Part shown: positions 32,828-42,502 of the stretch, in pieces | Numbering within the stretch: position 1 is the first letter of the stretch | Layout of the letters: every line of letters starts with the position of its first letter | Source of the DNA: Gemmataceae bacterium | GTDB taxonomy: Bacteria; Planctomycetota; Planctomycetia; Gemmatales; Gemmataceae | Assembly (NCBI GenBank): GCA_009691845.1 | Contig: SIAJ01000037.1 | Coordinates: forward strand, 1-47,985 | Direction: 5' to 3' | DNA length: 47,985 nt | Translations under genes and position numbers: made by a program | The notes under the pieces: generated by a model | What the model was told of the DNA's origin: nothing | The model's database searches: none | What the model saw: only the letters and a program-made list of their open reading frames with translations

Positions 32828-35800
32828 ATGCCGTTCGAGAAGGTTGAGCCGCAAGCTGATTTTCCTGCCCTGGAACGCCAGATGTTGGAACTCTGGGTGC
32901 GCGTCCAGGCATTCGAAAAACTGAAAGCCAAGAACGCTGGCAAGCCGCGGTGGTCGTTCCTCGACGGGCCGATTACTGCCAACAACCCCATGGGCGTTCA
33001 TCACGCCTGGGGGCGCACCTACAAGGACGCTTACAACCGCTATTTCGCGATGACCGGGCACGAACTCCGCTATCAGCAGGGGTTCGATTGCCAGGGGTTA
33101 TGGGTCGAGGTCGAGGTCGAGAAAGAACTCGGCCTCAAGAGCAAACGCGATATCGAAAACTTGGTTCCCGGTGACATCGAGGCGAGCGTCAACCACTTCG
33201 TGCAGGCCTGCAAGGACCGTGTAAACAAGTTTGCTCGCGTGCAAACCGAGCAGTCGATCCGCCTCGGCTTCTGGATGAACTGGGACCGCACGGATGCCGA
33301 GTGGGCCAAAAGCCCGGACGAACGGCACTCGTACTTCACGATGTCCGAGGAGAACAACTACACGATCTGGAGTTTTCTCAAGAAGTGCCACCACAAGGGG
33401 ATGGTCTATCGCGGCTACGACGTGATGCCCTGGTGTGGCCGATGCGGCGTCGGCATCTCCGAAATGGAGATGAAGGAGGGCTACAAACTCGTCGAGCATC
33501 GGGCCGCATTCGTCAAATTCCCGTTGAAAGATCGGCCCAACGAGAATCTGCTCGTCTGGACGACGACGCCGTGGACGCTCACGAGCAACGTCGGTGCCGC
33601 GATCAATCCCGAGTTGACATACCTGAAAGTGCAACTCAAAGGCGAGATCTATTACGTGGCAAAAGGTGTGTTCAAGCAAAACCGCATGGAGTCCACCGGC
33701 GATACCGAGGAGCCTGAAGCGTCTGCAAAGGCGAAACGCCGCGACTGGCTCGATGGCGTTCCGCACTTGAACACCATCGAACAGATGTTCAAATCGAAAG
33801 CCGGCAAGGAAGGCTTTTCGATCATCGGCGAAATCAAAGGCAAAGAGATGCTCGGCTGGGAATACGTCGGCCCGTTCGACGATCTGCCTGCTCAGCAGCA
33901 CGCGTTTGGCTTCCCGGAGGAAGTGGCCAGCATCGTCGAGCAGCGCGGCTGGTGCCCGGCGAAGTCGGGAGCGGAGTCGCATCGCATCATCACTGGCGGA
34001 GCGGACGTCAGCGAATCGGAAGGTACCGGCATCGTTCACACGGCCCCCGGTTGCGGCCAAATCGACTTCACCTGGGGCAAGGAGAATGGCCTGCCTCCCG
34101 TGGCCCCGATCGACGATTCGGGCAACTTTTACGAGGGCTTTGGCTCGCTCACCGGCAAGAACGCGACCGACTCGGCGACGGCCGATGCGATCTTCGATGC
34201 CCTCAAGGCCAAGGATCGGCTGTTCGCTACCGAACGCTACGTCCACCGTTACCCGCATTGTTGGCGATGCAAGACGGAACTGCTGTATCGCCTGGTCGAT
34301 GAGTGGTTCATCAACATGGGCCCGAAGCAGACCGAAGACGGATTCCGTGGCGACATCATGAAGGTCGTCAACAAGGTCACGTTCCTGCCGGAATCGTTGA
34401 ATGGCCGGGCCCGCGAGCGTGATTGGCTCTGGAACATGGGCGACTGGATGATCTCCAAGAAGCGATATTGGGGTCTGTCGCTGCCGATCTGGGTCGATGA
34501 TAAGGACCCGACCCAGTTCGAGGTGATCGGCTCACGTGAAGAATTGAAAGAGCGTGCCGTCGAAGGTTGGACCGAGTTCGATGGCCACACTCCGCATCGG
34601 CCGTGGGTGGACAAGATCAAGATCCGCAATCGCCAGACCGGCAACCTGATGTCGCGCATTCCGGATGTCGGGAATCCGTGGCTCGATGCGGGAATCGTGG
34701 CCTTCAGCACGATGAAGTACAACACCGACCGCGACTACTGGAATAACTGGTTTCCGGCCGACTTCATCACGGAAAGTTTCCCAGGCCAGTTCCGTAACTG
34801 GTTCTATGCCTTGCTCGCGATGAGCACGATGATGAGCGATGGACTGCCGCCGTTCAAGAACTTGTTGGGCTTCGCGACCGTGAAAGACCAGTTCGGCCAC
34901 GACATGCACAAGAGTACTGGCAACTCGATCGAGTTCGTCGCGGCGGCGGATAAAGGGGGTACGGTTCCCGACGCGAAAGGCAATTCGACGACATTCGCCC
35001 CAATCGGGGCCGACGTGATGCGTTGGCTGTACTGCCGCCACAACCCTGCATCGAACTTGAATTTCGGCCCGATCCCCGCCAACGAAGTTCGTGGCAAATT
35101 CCACATCAAGCTGTGGAACTGCTACGGTTTTTTTGTGAACTATGGCCGGCTCGATGGGTTCGATCCGGCTACGCCGCAAGCGGCGACGTTGCAGGACATC
35201 GATCGCTGGATTCTCTCCGATCTTCAAGGACTCATCACCACCGCTCGCCAGGCATTCGAGAGCTACAACGTGATGGCCTTCTGTTTAGAGGCCGAGCGTT
35301 TTCTCGATGATCGCCTCAGCAACTGGTACATCCGCCGCAATCGTCCGCGACTACAGAGCAACGTCAGCGATTTGGATACCGCAGGCCTCGCCGACAAGTG
35401 GGCGGCCCATCAGACGCTGTACACCGTGATGACGACACTGTGCAAATTGTTCGCTCCGGTGATCCCGTTTCTTTCGGAAGTCATGTGGCAAAATTTGCGG
35501 ACACACCAGGACCCCGAAAGCGTGCATCTGTGCGATTTTCCAAAGGCAGACCTGAAGCTGGTGGATGAGGAACTGTCGAAGGATATGGATGCGTTGTTGA
35601 ATCTCGTCACACTCGGCGGGGCGGCCCGCAACTTGGCGAAGATCAAGTTCCGTCAACCGTTGGCTGAGTTACGTGTCCAGCCTGCGACTGAGGCAGTTCG
35701 ACGGGCCGTGGAGCGATTCTCCGATCAGCTTCGTGAAGAATTGAACGTAAAGGGGGTGAGAAAACACGATGAAACTTCGCCTCTCTTGTCCGCTTCGGCC

Positions 35801-36301
35801 AAGCTGAACAAGAAGACCGCAGCCGCAAAACTGGGCCCGAAACTCAAGGAAGCCGAGGCCTATCTCGCCACGGCAAGTGCACTCGAACTCGCGGACAAGC
35901 TGAAGCTTGGGCCGGTTGAAATCGTCGGCATCCCGCTCGAAGGCGGCGACATTAATATCGAGTACCAGGCCAAAGCGGGCTGGGCCGGTGTCGCCGATCG
36001 CGGAACGCAGGTCGCAATCGATGCCCGAGTCACCGAGGAACTCGCGAAGGAAGGGCTGGCCCGCGATATCATCCGTCAGATTCAGGACCACCGAAAGAAC
36101 AGCGGGCTGAACATGGAAGACCGGATCTCGTTGTACTTGCACAGCGATTCGGCCAAGCTAATGGTGGCCCTCGAAACGCATCGCGAACACATCGCGGCGG
36201 AGACGTTGACGACGCAATGGACGCAAATGCCGCCAGCCGACGTGGCGGAAGTGAAGATCGAAGGGGAAATGTTGAGTGTCTCGTTACGAAAAACATCATA
36301 A
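32828..36301 (+). CDS. ileS: Isoleucine--tRNA ligase
   Basis: The 1157-residue class I synthetase charges tRNA-Ile. The HIGH-like motif is at residues 56-62 (GVHHAWG). The connecting editing domain follows (LVWTTTPWTLTSNVG, GTGIVHTAPGCGQIDF). The KMSKS position is MHKSTGN (693-699). A CWRC pair near 480 may bind zinc. The C-terminal region is long. The MHKS form of KMSKS is a variant I recall from some eukaryote-like bacterial IleRS. No T-box or other control is seen upstream. The start ATG 32828 is the first Met of a clean N-terminus. Confidence 0.96.
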   Translation: MPFEKVEPQADFPALERQMLELWVRVQAFEKLKAKNAGKPRWSFLDGPITANNPMGVHHAWGRTYKDAYNRYFAMTGHELRYQQGFDCQGLWVEVEVEKELGLKSKRDIENLVPGDIEASVNHFVQACKDRVNKFARVQTEQSIRLGFWMNWDRTDAEWAKSPDERHSYFTMSEENNYTIWSFLKKCHHKGMVYRGYDVMPWCGRCGVGISEMEMKEGYKLVEHRAAFVKFPLKDRPNENLLVWTTTPWTLTSNVGAAINPELTYLKVQLKGEIYYVAKGVFKQNRMESTGDTEEPEASAKAKRRDWLDGVPHLNTIEQMFKSKAGKEGFSIIGEIKGKEMLGWEYVGPFDDLPAQQHAFGFPEEVASIVEQRGWCPAKSGAESHRIITGGADVSESEGTGIVHTAPGCGQIDFTWGKENGLPPVAPIDDSGNFYEGFGSLTGKNATDSATADAIFDALKAKDRLFATERYVHRYPHCWRCKTELLYRLVDEWFINMGPKQTEDGFRGDIMKVVNKVTFLPESLNGRARERDWLWNMGDWMISKKRYWGLSLPIWVDDKDPTQFEVIGSREELKERAVEGWTEFDGHTPHRPWVDKIKIRNRQTGNLMSRIPDVGNPWLDAGIVAFSTMKYNTDRDYWNNWFPADFITESFPGQFRNWFYALLAMSTMMSDGLPPFKNLLGFATVKDQFGHDMHKSTGNSIEFVAAADKGGTVPDAKGNSTTFAPIGADVMRWLYCRHNPASNLNFGPIPANEVRGKFHIKLWNCYGFFVNYGRLDGFDPATPQAATLQDIDRWILSDLQGLITTARQAFESYNVMAFCLEAERFLDDRLSNWYIRRNRPRLQSNVSDLDTAGLADKWAAHQTLYTVMTTLCKLFAPVIPFLSEVMWQNLRTHQDPESVHLCDFPKADLKLVDEELSKDMDALLNLVTLGGAARNLAKIKFRQPLAELRVQPATEAVRRAVERFSDQLREELNVKGVRKHDETSPLLSASAKLNKKTAAAKLGPKLKEAEAYLATASALELADKLKLGPVEIVGIPLEGGDINIEYQAKAGWAGVADRGTQVAIDARVTEELAKEGLARDIIRQIQDHRKNSGLNMEDRISLYLHSDSAKLMVALETHREHIAAETLTTQWTQMPPADVAEVKIEGEMLSVSLRKTS

Positions 36302-36329
36302 CCGTTCGATCTTCTGGGAATGAACCGCC

Positions 36330-37589
36330 ATGCGTACCCTCGGCCTCGTCATCATCGCGTTTGCCGTGCTCTTCGAGATGCTCGGCGTGATGTTCCTGAT
36401 CATCGCCATAAACGATCCCGGCATCGGCTGGATCGTTGCCGCCGGCGTTTTTTCGGTGATCGGCACCGCGTTCCTGATCATCGGCATCCGCGTTCTGCGT
36501 CGTGGCAAACCGATTGTTTCTGGAAGCGTGACCGAGAAGCCTGGAACGCGGATCGGCAAATACGTCGCCCATGTGCCGGAGAATCTCGAACTAGATGGGG
36601 CGTTCTACACGATCCTGTACACGCCGCCGACCAAAGGGAAGAACAAACGGCCATCGACATTGAAGATTAGCACCAAAGTCGCTGTCGATGGCGAGTTCGA
36701 GATCGTGCCGGAAAGTGCGTTCGATCGTTTCGGCAAACGCTGGGGGTTGGCCGTCGAGATTCAGACGCTCGACGAGACTTTTGACGAGCATTGCTTCGTG
36801 CGAACGGATACCGTCGCTTTCGCCGAGGCGTATCTCACAAACCTGGATAATCGAGCCATCATCGCGGATCTGCATCGCAAGGGGTTCAAATCGGTCGCGT
36901 TGCAGAAGGGTGAAATTCACACGACCTGGGTTGGCTTCCACCCACTCATCAACGATAGCCCGGACCTGGTCGAGGAGATTGGTGCCAGGCTGATTCTCCT
37001 CTCCCGCAAGTTGCCGCCGGATTTGCCGGAAGTCGATTGGATGCCTCGGCGGCGGCGCAAGCAATTGACGACCTTTCTGTGGATCGTCTTGATACTCTTC
37101 GCGGCCTCGATCCTCTCCCTGATTGGGCACCCCCCGGTTCATGAGAGCGATTTGTTCTTGCGTGCGGCTCCCCTGGTCGCGATCGGTTTCCCACTATTCC
37201 TGTTCGTCGCGGCAATTTTGATTCGCGGAACGTCCCGCTCGCATTATTCCTGGCAGGGGCTGCTGATCGGTGGTTTCCTCCTATTTCCCGTAGGGAGCAT
37301 CGGGGCCATTTCCAGCCTGAATGCCTGGCTCGATCACTCCGAGCCAGTCGTGCATGACGCCCGTATCGTCCGCAAGTACTCGACTCGTGGCAAGAACAGC
37401 ACCAGCTACTACGTGGAATGCGAATCCTGGCGCGATCCAGCCGGCACGGAAAATTTCAAGATTTCAGCGAGCGAGCACAGCGTGGTTCAAGAGGGACGAT
37501 CTCGATTACACGTCACGACTCATGCCGGCGGGTTGGGAATTGAATGGATCCACAGCAAAGGAGTTGGCCAGCCACCGAAGGGGCGTTGA
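36330..37589 (+). CDS. Multi-pass membrane protein of unknown function
   Basis: The 419-residue protein has two N-terminal membrane helices (LGLVIIAFAVLFEMLGVMFLI, then VAAGVFSVIGTAFLIIGI), a large soluble domain (about 65-240), three more hydrophobic segments (about 250-330) and a second small soluble domain at the C-terminus. No motif is recognised. It begins 28 bases after ileS and could be read with it. Confidence 0.7.
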   Translation: MRTLGLVIIAFAVLFEMLGVMFLIIAINDPGIGWIVAAGVFSVIGTAFLIIGIRVLRRGKPIVSGSVTEKPGTRIGKYVAHVPENLELDGAFYTILYTPPTKGKNKRPSTLKISTKVAVDGEFEIVPESAFDRFGKRWGLAVEIQTLDETFDEHCFVRTDTVAFAEAYLTNLDNRAIIADLHRKGFKSVALQKGEIHTTWVGFHPLINDSPDLVEEIGARLILLSRKLPPDLPEVDWMPRRRRKQLTTFLWIVLILFAASILSLIGHPPVHESDLFLRAAPLVAIGFPLFLFVAAILIRGTSRSHYSWQGLLIGGFLLFPVGSIGAISSLNAWLDHSEPVVHDARIVRKYSTRGKNSTSYYVECESWRDPAGTENFKISASEHSVVQEGRSRLHVTTHAGGLGIEWIHSKGVGQPPKGR

Positions 37590-37691
37590 GCAATCCGGAC
37601 GATATTCGATTTGATCCGTTGCCGGGGCAGGGCTTCACCTGTACCGTATACCTTTCACTAAATTGTCGTGTCAATCCGGAGTACCCGCGGC

Positions 37692-37934
37692 ATGATCCGC
37701 AAGAAGCTAGGCCGAAACAAGAAGAACCGTTGCCGATTCTGCACGAAGGAAGGCTGTCCGCGGCCCGCCTTCGTCGATTTCAAGGACGTTGGCAATCTCA
37801 AGAAGATGTGCAGCGGCCAAGGCAAACTGTTCAGCCGCAAGCGCAGTGGCACCTGTGCCACTTACCAGCGTGCCCTCAGCTCGGCCGTCAAGCGTGCCCG
37901 ATTCATGGGCCTGATGCCCTACGTCGGCGAGTAA
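37692..37934 (+). CDS. rpsR: Small ribosomal subunit protein bS18
   Basis: The 80-residue basic protein has the bS18 pattern (FVDFKDVGNLKKMCS, GKLFSRKRSGTCATYQRALSSAVKRARFMGLMPY), with an extra Cys-rich N-terminal patch, CRFCTKEGC. This Cys form may bind zinc, as in other four-Cys ribosomal proteins. It is not next to rpsF or rplI, its usual partners. ATG 37692 gives the normal start; a GTG at 37668 would add eight residues. Confidence 0.93.
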   Translation: MIRKKLGRNKKNRCRFCTKEGCPRPAFVDFKDVGNLKKMCSGQGKLFSRKRSGTCATYQRALSSAVKRARFMGLMPYVGE

Positions 37935-37940
37935 AGTGAT

Positions 37941-37997
37941 GCTCAGGTTTCCAACCTGAGCTACGACGGATTTTTAGCTCAGGTTTCCTACCGGAGC
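37941..37997. repeat. Two copies of a 21-nt hairpin repeat
   Basis: GCTCAGGTT-TCC-AACCTGAGC (37941-37961) is a perfect palindrome with a three-base loop. A second, slightly decayed copy (37977-37997) begins GCTCAGGT and ends ACCGGAGC. They are 15 bases apart and lie between rpsR and its terminator hairpin. Confidence 0.75.
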
Positions 37998-38000
37998 AAG

Positions 38001-38031
38001 CAAACGGCCGGCCATTTTGGCCGGCCGTTTG
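38001..38031 (+). terminator. Hairpin after rpsR
   Basis: A perfect 14-bp stem, CAAACGGCCGGCCA/TGGCCGGCCGTTTG with a TTT loop, is followed by CTTTGCTC. There is no long T-tract, but the position and strength suggest a terminator. Confidence 0.65.
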
Positions 38032-38100
38032 CTTTGCTCTTGCTCATTTCTCCTTTGCTTCGGATTATAGGGGAATCCTTACTCTTCCCGATCGGTTCTT

Positions 38101-38664
38101 ATGCGCGTCCACGAGATCAACTGCCCCAAATGTCGGGCGGGCTTAAAGTCGAAAGCAGGCGTTCCGGTGGGACAGTCCCTCTCCTGCCCCAAATGCAAGA
38201 ATAAGTTTGTCGTGGAAGAGCCGGAAGAGGCCGACATCCTCGACGACACACAGGTAGTCGAGGTCGAGGACGAGCGGCCTGCCCGCAAAAAAGGACCCCC
38301 AGCGCCGCCGCGAAAGAAGGCCTCCTCGCAAGAGGACGCGCCGACCGAGGAGATCCGATTTCCCAAGACCAAGAAGACTGTGAAAGCACAGCGAGACGAT
38401 GACGAGGATGAAGAAGAACGCAGACCCAAGAAGAAAAAGAAAAAGAAAAAACGACAGGAAGATGAGGAGGATGAGAATCTCTTCTTGCGCCTCAAGCACA
38501 ATATCTTTGTTCGAATCATCACGATCGTGATCCTGCTCGCCATCCTCGCCGTAGCCGCCCACCTGCTGAACGAGAAACGCAAAGCCGAGGCTAAGGATGC
38601 GAATCTGGGGCCTTCCTCAACGGCTGTCGTAGCTGACTTCGACCGGCACGCGGGCCTCGGCTAA
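38101..38664 (+). CDS. Zinc-ribbon, Lys/Glu-rich protein with C-terminal membrane anchor
   Basis: The 187-residue protein has a CPKC...CPKC zinc ribbon (residues about 8-33) of the kind in MJ0042-type N-termini, a long charged low-complexity stretch with a run of eight Lys, and one membrane helix near the C-terminus (IFVRIITIVILLAILAVAAHLL). The zinc ribbon and Lys-rich part face the cytoplasm and might bind RNA or DNA. I do not know a function. It follows rpsR and its terminator by about 70 bases. Confidence 0.72.
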   Translation: MRVHEINCPKCRAGLKSKAGVPVGQSLSCPKCKNKFVVEEPEEADILDDTQVVEVEDERPARKKGPPAPPRKKASSQEDAPTEEIRFPKTKKTVKAQRDDDEDEEERRPKKKKKKKKRQEDEEDENLFLRLKHNIFVRIITIVILLAILAVAAHLLNEKRKAEAKDANLGPSSTAVVADFDRHAGLG

Positions 38665-38874
38665 GTGTATTCAGCATGGCCAAGTGGCTGGGTGTTGTGC
38701 GGGCAGACGCACGGCGGCTAGTGCAAGCTTCGGTTCTTTCGGCCGCCTGATTTGCCGCTGGACAACCCACTGTATTCGTCCGGTGTGATCGATGTGGAAA
38801 ATGAGAGGCGAGTTCGCTTCAATGCCAGGCCGAAAATCACAGCCTTCAACCTTAGGCACGCGGACGTTTGACGA

Positions 38875-39384
38875 TTATCCGAACATCAGCAATCGACTCA
38901 GTTCCAAATCGGACTCAAACTGGCAGCCCAATTCGTAGTAGTCGCCCACCTCGCGGCAGCTTCGGATCATGATCCGGACCCAGGCGAAGCCTTCGGGTGC
39001 ATTGCTGGGCTTGGCAAGCATGGTAGAACCGATCGCAACCGGCTTCTCCATGGCGATACGCAATCCACCCGTCGAGCGATCCAGTACATAGGCATCGATG
39101 ACACGGGCCCGTCGTCCAGCTTTAGAATCCACAATGTGAAGTGGCGTGGGCAGCCCGCCGCGACGAATCGAACGGCGACGCTCATCGTGCCGGGCAGCCG
39201 GGAGTGGGCTCTCCCAATCGAGCGATCCAAAAACTGCAGGAAGCACGACCGGGCCCTGACTTCGTCGCGAGCGACGACCGATCAACAGTAACGTCATCAT
39301 GACTGCCAGCCCCACGCCGATCGCCAGCCAAAGGGCGGGGTCCGAAGTGCGAAAATCGGAGAATGAGCCAGCCAGGGGTTGCAT
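38875..39384 (-). CDS. Membrane-anchored PilZ-domain protein
   Basis: The 169-residue protein has one N-terminal membrane helix (PALWLAIGVGLAVMMTLLLIG) and a PilZ-like domain: RRRSIR, then VLDRSTGGLRIAM and YELGCQFES. PilZ domains bind cyclic di-GMP through the Arg and D/NxSxxG motifs, both visible here. It could link cyclic di-GMP to envelope or surface behaviour. No diguanylate cyclase is nearby. About 140 bases separate it from rph on the same strand. Confidence 0.78.
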   Translation of the reverse strand: MQPLAGSFSDFRTSDPALWLAIGVGLAVMMTLLLIGRRSRRSQGPVVLPAVFGSLDWESPLPAARHDERRRSIRRGGLPTPLHIVDSKAGRRARVIDAYVLDRSTGGLRIAMEKPVAIGSTMLAKPSNAPEGFAWVRIMIRSCREVGDYYELGCQFESDLELSRLLMFG

Positions 39385-39522
39385 GACTTACCGATCCCCG
39401 AAATCGGAATGGGCCGGATAGCCGTTACGGGCTTTACCAAGTGCGGGATACAGCGGGCACGGAAGCAAATACCCAGCGGAGAATTTTTCGCGCCGGGCGA
39501 GAAATGGGACTGACAGGTGAAC

Positions 39523-40248
39523 TCAGAAAGGCCACGCTGAGCCAAGAGCAGCTTTCTGTAGCGCCGAGACTTGATGCACGCCTGCCGTGCCCAATGCGAT
39601 CAGTTTCATGAGTTGGTCGGCGGAGAAAGTCGCTTCCTCGCCCGCCCCTTGAACCTCAATGAATCGGCCACTCCCGGTCATCACAAGATTCATGTCCACA
39701 TCGGCGTCCTTGTCCTCCACGTATTCAAGATCGAGGCGCTCCTCCCCATCCACAATGCCCACGCTGATCGCTGCCACGCTATCGGTGACGACATTGGAGG
39801 CTGGCCCAATCTCTGCCTCGATACGCTTGAGAGCCACACAGAGAGCTACGAACGCACCATTGATCGCCGCCGTCCGGGTGCCTCCATCGGCTTCCAGGAC
39901 GTCACAATCGAGCCAAAGGGTCCGTTCGCCCAACCGAGTCAGATCGGTCACGGCCCGCAAGCTTCGGCCAATCAGCCTCTGGATTTCCACGGAACGGCCG
40001 TCAATCTTTCCACCGCTGTCACGAGATTTGCGTCCCACCGTCGAGCCGGGGAGCATAGCATACTCGGCCGTCATCCAGCCTTTGCCTTTGCCCACGAGAA
40101 ACGGGGGAACGGTTTTTTCCACGCTACACGTGCAGAGAACGGTCGTCGCCCCCGAACGGACCAGCACACTGCCGGCGGCCGCGTGGGTGAAGCCCAACTC
40201 GAAGGTAAGTGGGCGGAGTTGATTCGGGAGTCGGTTTTGAGGGCGCAT
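39523..40248 (-). CDS. rph: Ribonuclease PH
   Basis: The 241-residue protein is the phosphorolytic exonuclease that trims tRNA 3' ends. Motifs are visible: SVLVRSGATTVLCTCSVE, GWMTAEYAMLPGST, IQRLIGRSLRAVTDL and DCDVLEADGGTRTAAINGAFVAL. The start is ATG 40248 after AGGA; an in-frame start at 40383 would add 45 residues overlapping argF and is rejected. It follows argF by about 50 bases. Confidence 0.95.
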   Translation of the reverse strand: MRPQNRLPNQLRPLTFELGFTHAAAGSVLVRSGATTVLCTCSVEKTVPPFLVGKGKGWMTAEYAMLPGSTVGRKSRDSGGKIDGRSVEIQRLIGRSLRAVTDLTRLGERTLWLDCDVLEADGGTRTAAINGAFVALCVALKRIEAEIGPASNVVTDSVAAISVGIVDGEERLDLEYVEDKDADVDMNLVMTGSGRFIEVQGAGEEATFSADQLMKLIALGTAGVHQVSALQKAALGSAWPF

Positions 40249-40298
40249 GATTTCCTGATTCTGAGTCCATGTGCAAACGGGCAGCGCAGGTGAGGTGA

Positions 40299-41213
40299 CT
40301 ATTGCTTCATCAACCACTCCAAGATCGCCTTCTGGGCATGCATGCGGTTTCCGGCTTGCTGAAACACGACGCTCGCTGGGCATTCCATCACGTCGTGCGT
40401 GATTTCTTCGCCCCGATGAGCAGGCAAGCAGTGCAGCACCTTGACGTGCTTGGGGGCCTTCTTCAAGAGGGCGTCATTCACCTGATACGGCGCGAACTCG
40501 TTCAGGCGTTTTTCGCGCTCCGCTTCCTGCCCCATGCTGGTCCAGACGTCTGTATAGATCACGTCCGCGCTCTTCACCGCCTCGCCGGCGTCACGAATCT
40601 CCGTCGGAAGTGTTGAACTCACGTGCTTCGCGTAGTTGGCCGCGAAGTCGGCTGGAAAGCCATACCCTTCCGGGTGAGCCAGGATGAAATTCATGCCGAG
40701 CTTTCCGCACAGGACAGCCAGGGATCGGGCGACATTGTTCCCATCGCCGATGAAGGCAATCGTCTTGCCGGCCACGTCGCCGAAGCATTCCTGGACGGTC
40801 AAAACGTCCGCCATCGCCTGGCATGGATGCGAGGTGTCCGACAGGCCATTCACCACGGGAACCGATGAAGCTGCGGCGATCCCTTCGACTGTCGAATGCT
40901 CGAAGACCCGCAGAACGATCGCGTTGACGTACTGGGACATGGTGCGAGCGAAATCCGCCAGCGATTCGCGGACGCCCAGGCCAACCTCGCTGCCGGCCTG
41001 GAACAAACTCACGCCTCCAAGCTGGGCGACGCCCGCTTCGAAACTGACGCGAGTCCGCAACGACGGTTTCTCGAAGACCAGGCCCACGACTTTGTTTTGG
41101 AGCGCCGTGGAGAAGTTGCCCTTCGCGACAGCAGCCTTCAGGCGTGTGGCCTCGGCAAGGAGGTGCCGCAACGTATCGGCGTCGTGTTCGAGAATGGTAA
41201 GAAAATGTCTCAT
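40299..41213 (-). CDS. argF: Ornithine carbamoyltransferase
   Basis: The 304-residue enzyme makes citrulline from ornithine and carbamoyl phosphate. It has EKPSLRTRVSFEAG (the carbamoyl phosphate loop, SLRTR in place of STRTR), HPCQAMAD and HCLPAHRGEEI. ATG 41213 fits the family; a GTG at 41279 that overlaps the argD stop codon (GTGA) would add 22 residues but could reflect coupling. It lies in the arginine gene run argB-argD-argF. Confidence 0.94.
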   Translation of the reverse strand: MRHFLTILEHDADTLRHLLAEATRLKAAVAKGNFSTALQNKVVGLVFEKPSLRTRVSFEAGVAQLGGVSLFQAGSEVGLGVRESLADFARTMSQYVNAIVLRVFEHSTVEGIAAASSVPVVNGLSDTSHPCQAMADVLTVQECFGDVAGKTIAFIGDGNNVARSLAVLCGKLGMNFILAHPEGYGFPADFAANYAKHVSSTLPTEIRDAGEAVKSADVIYTDVWTSMGQEAEREKRLNEFAPYQVNDALLKKAPKHVKVLHCLPAHRGEEITHDVMECPASVVFQQAGNRMHAQKAILEWLMKQ

Positions 41214-41275
41214 GTGATCGACTGCGGGTAATTGGGCTACGCCAGGAGCTACCCTGACACGACTGGCGGGTGAAT

Positions 41276-42478
41276 TCACTTCAAGGAGAGGAGGGCTTCT
41301 TCAAGGACGCTACAACCCTCGGCAATTTGCTCGTCCGTGATGTTCAACGCGGGCAACAAGCGAATCACGGTTTGGTGCGTGCAGTTCACGAGGAGCTTTC
41401 GTTTCAAGCACTCGGTGACGACCGGCGTGCCATCTACCGCAAGCTGGACGCCGATCATCGCCCCCTTCGCTCGCACCTCGCGAATGTGCGGGCACTTGGA
41501 CTTCAAAGCTTCAAAATGATTGGAAAACGTCCGACCAATGCGAATGGCACGCTCCAGGAGATTGTCCGCCTCGATGGTCTCAATCGTGGCCAGCGCTGCC
41601 GCACATGCGAGGGGATTGCCGCCAAACGTCGCGGCATGGGTGCCAGGCTTCAGTTTCTCCGCCACTTCCGGTCGAGCCAGCAACCCGCCCAGTGCAACGC
41701 CACCGGCCACCGCCTTCGCGAGTGTGATAATATCCGGCTTCACGTTCCAATGTTGATGGGTGTACCATTTACCGGTTCGCCCCATTCCGGTTTGAACTTC
41801 GTCGAGAATCAGCAGCAGCTTGTAGCGGTCGCAGAGTTCACGAAGCCCTTCCAGATACCCATTGGGAGGAAGATTGACGCCCCCTTCGCCTTGAATCGGT
41901 TCCACCATCAACGCGATCGTTTGCGAATCAATCAGCTTGGAAACTGCGTCCAGATCGCCGAACGGAGCGTACTGAAATCCCGGCAGCATCGGCCCAACAC
42001 CCTGATGATACTTGGGCTGAGCGGTTGCCGATAGCGATCCCATCGTTCGACCATGGAAGCTATTCAGCATCGTCACGATCTTGTAGCGATCGGCGCCGTT
42101 GGCTCCCGTGCCCTGACCGTTCAGTCGTGCCAATTTGATGGCTGCCTCGTTCGCCTCGGTTCCGCTGTTGCAGAAGAACGCCCGGCCATCGAAGGTTGTC
42201 CGTTCACTCAAGGCCTTGGCCAGCGCCCCCTGCGACTCCGTGTACCAGGTGTTGGGAACGTGAATCAGTCGAGCAACCTGATCTTGAACGGCCTTCACGA
42301 CCCGTTCCGGACAGTGGCCCAGAAGGCCGCATCCCCAACCCGGAAAGAGATCGAGATAGCGGTTGCCTTCGGTATCCCAAACGTACGAACCCTCGCCGCG
42401 TGTGAGGCATACCGGGTAGCGTGTGTAGTTGCCGATGACGTATCGGCTGAACGTGCTGATCACTTCGCTCGAGGTCAC
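41276..42478 (-). CDS. argD: Acetylornithine aminotransferase
   Basis: The 400-residue PLP enzyme converts N-acetylglutamate semialdehyde to N-acetylornithine. It shows YPVCLTRGEGSYVWD, FCNSGTEANEAAIKLAR, HGRTMGSLSAT, EPIQGEGGVN, LDEVQTGMGRTGKW and ITLAKAVAGG (PLP Lys). I set the start at GTG 42478, where GAGGA lies nine bases upstream and the protein opens like its family. The longer frame to 42580 runs through the hairpin repeats upstream and is likely not translated. Confidence 0.93.
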   Translation of the reverse strand: MTSSEVISTFSRYVIGNYTRYPVCLTRGEGSYVWDTEGNRYLDLFPGWGCGLLGHCPERVVKAVQDQVARLIHVPNTWYTESQGALAKALSERTTFDGRAFFCNSGTEANEAAIKLARLNGQGTGANGADRYKIVTMLNSFHGRTMGSLSATAQPKYHQGVGPMLPGFQYAPFGDLDAVSKLIDSQTIALMVEPIQGEGGVNLPPNGYLEGLRELCDRYKLLLILDEVQTGMGRTGKWYTHQHWNVKPDIITLAKAVAGGVALGGLLARPEVAEKLKPGTHAATFGGNPLACAAALATIETIEADNLLERAIRIGRTFSNHFEALKSKCPHIREVRAKGAMIGVQLAVDGTPVVTECLKRKLLVNCTHQTVIRLLPALNITDEQIAEGCSVLEEALLSLK

Positions 42479-42502
42479 TTGTTGAGTCCTCACGCCATAG
42501 TA

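Noticed and set aside
38671..38859. A 62-codon minus-strand open frame between the zinc-ribbon gene and the PilZ gene
   Set aside because: Some parts look plausible (SPLIFHIDHTGRIQW), but there is no clear ribosome site or known family. It may be a gene remnant; I did not list it as a gene.
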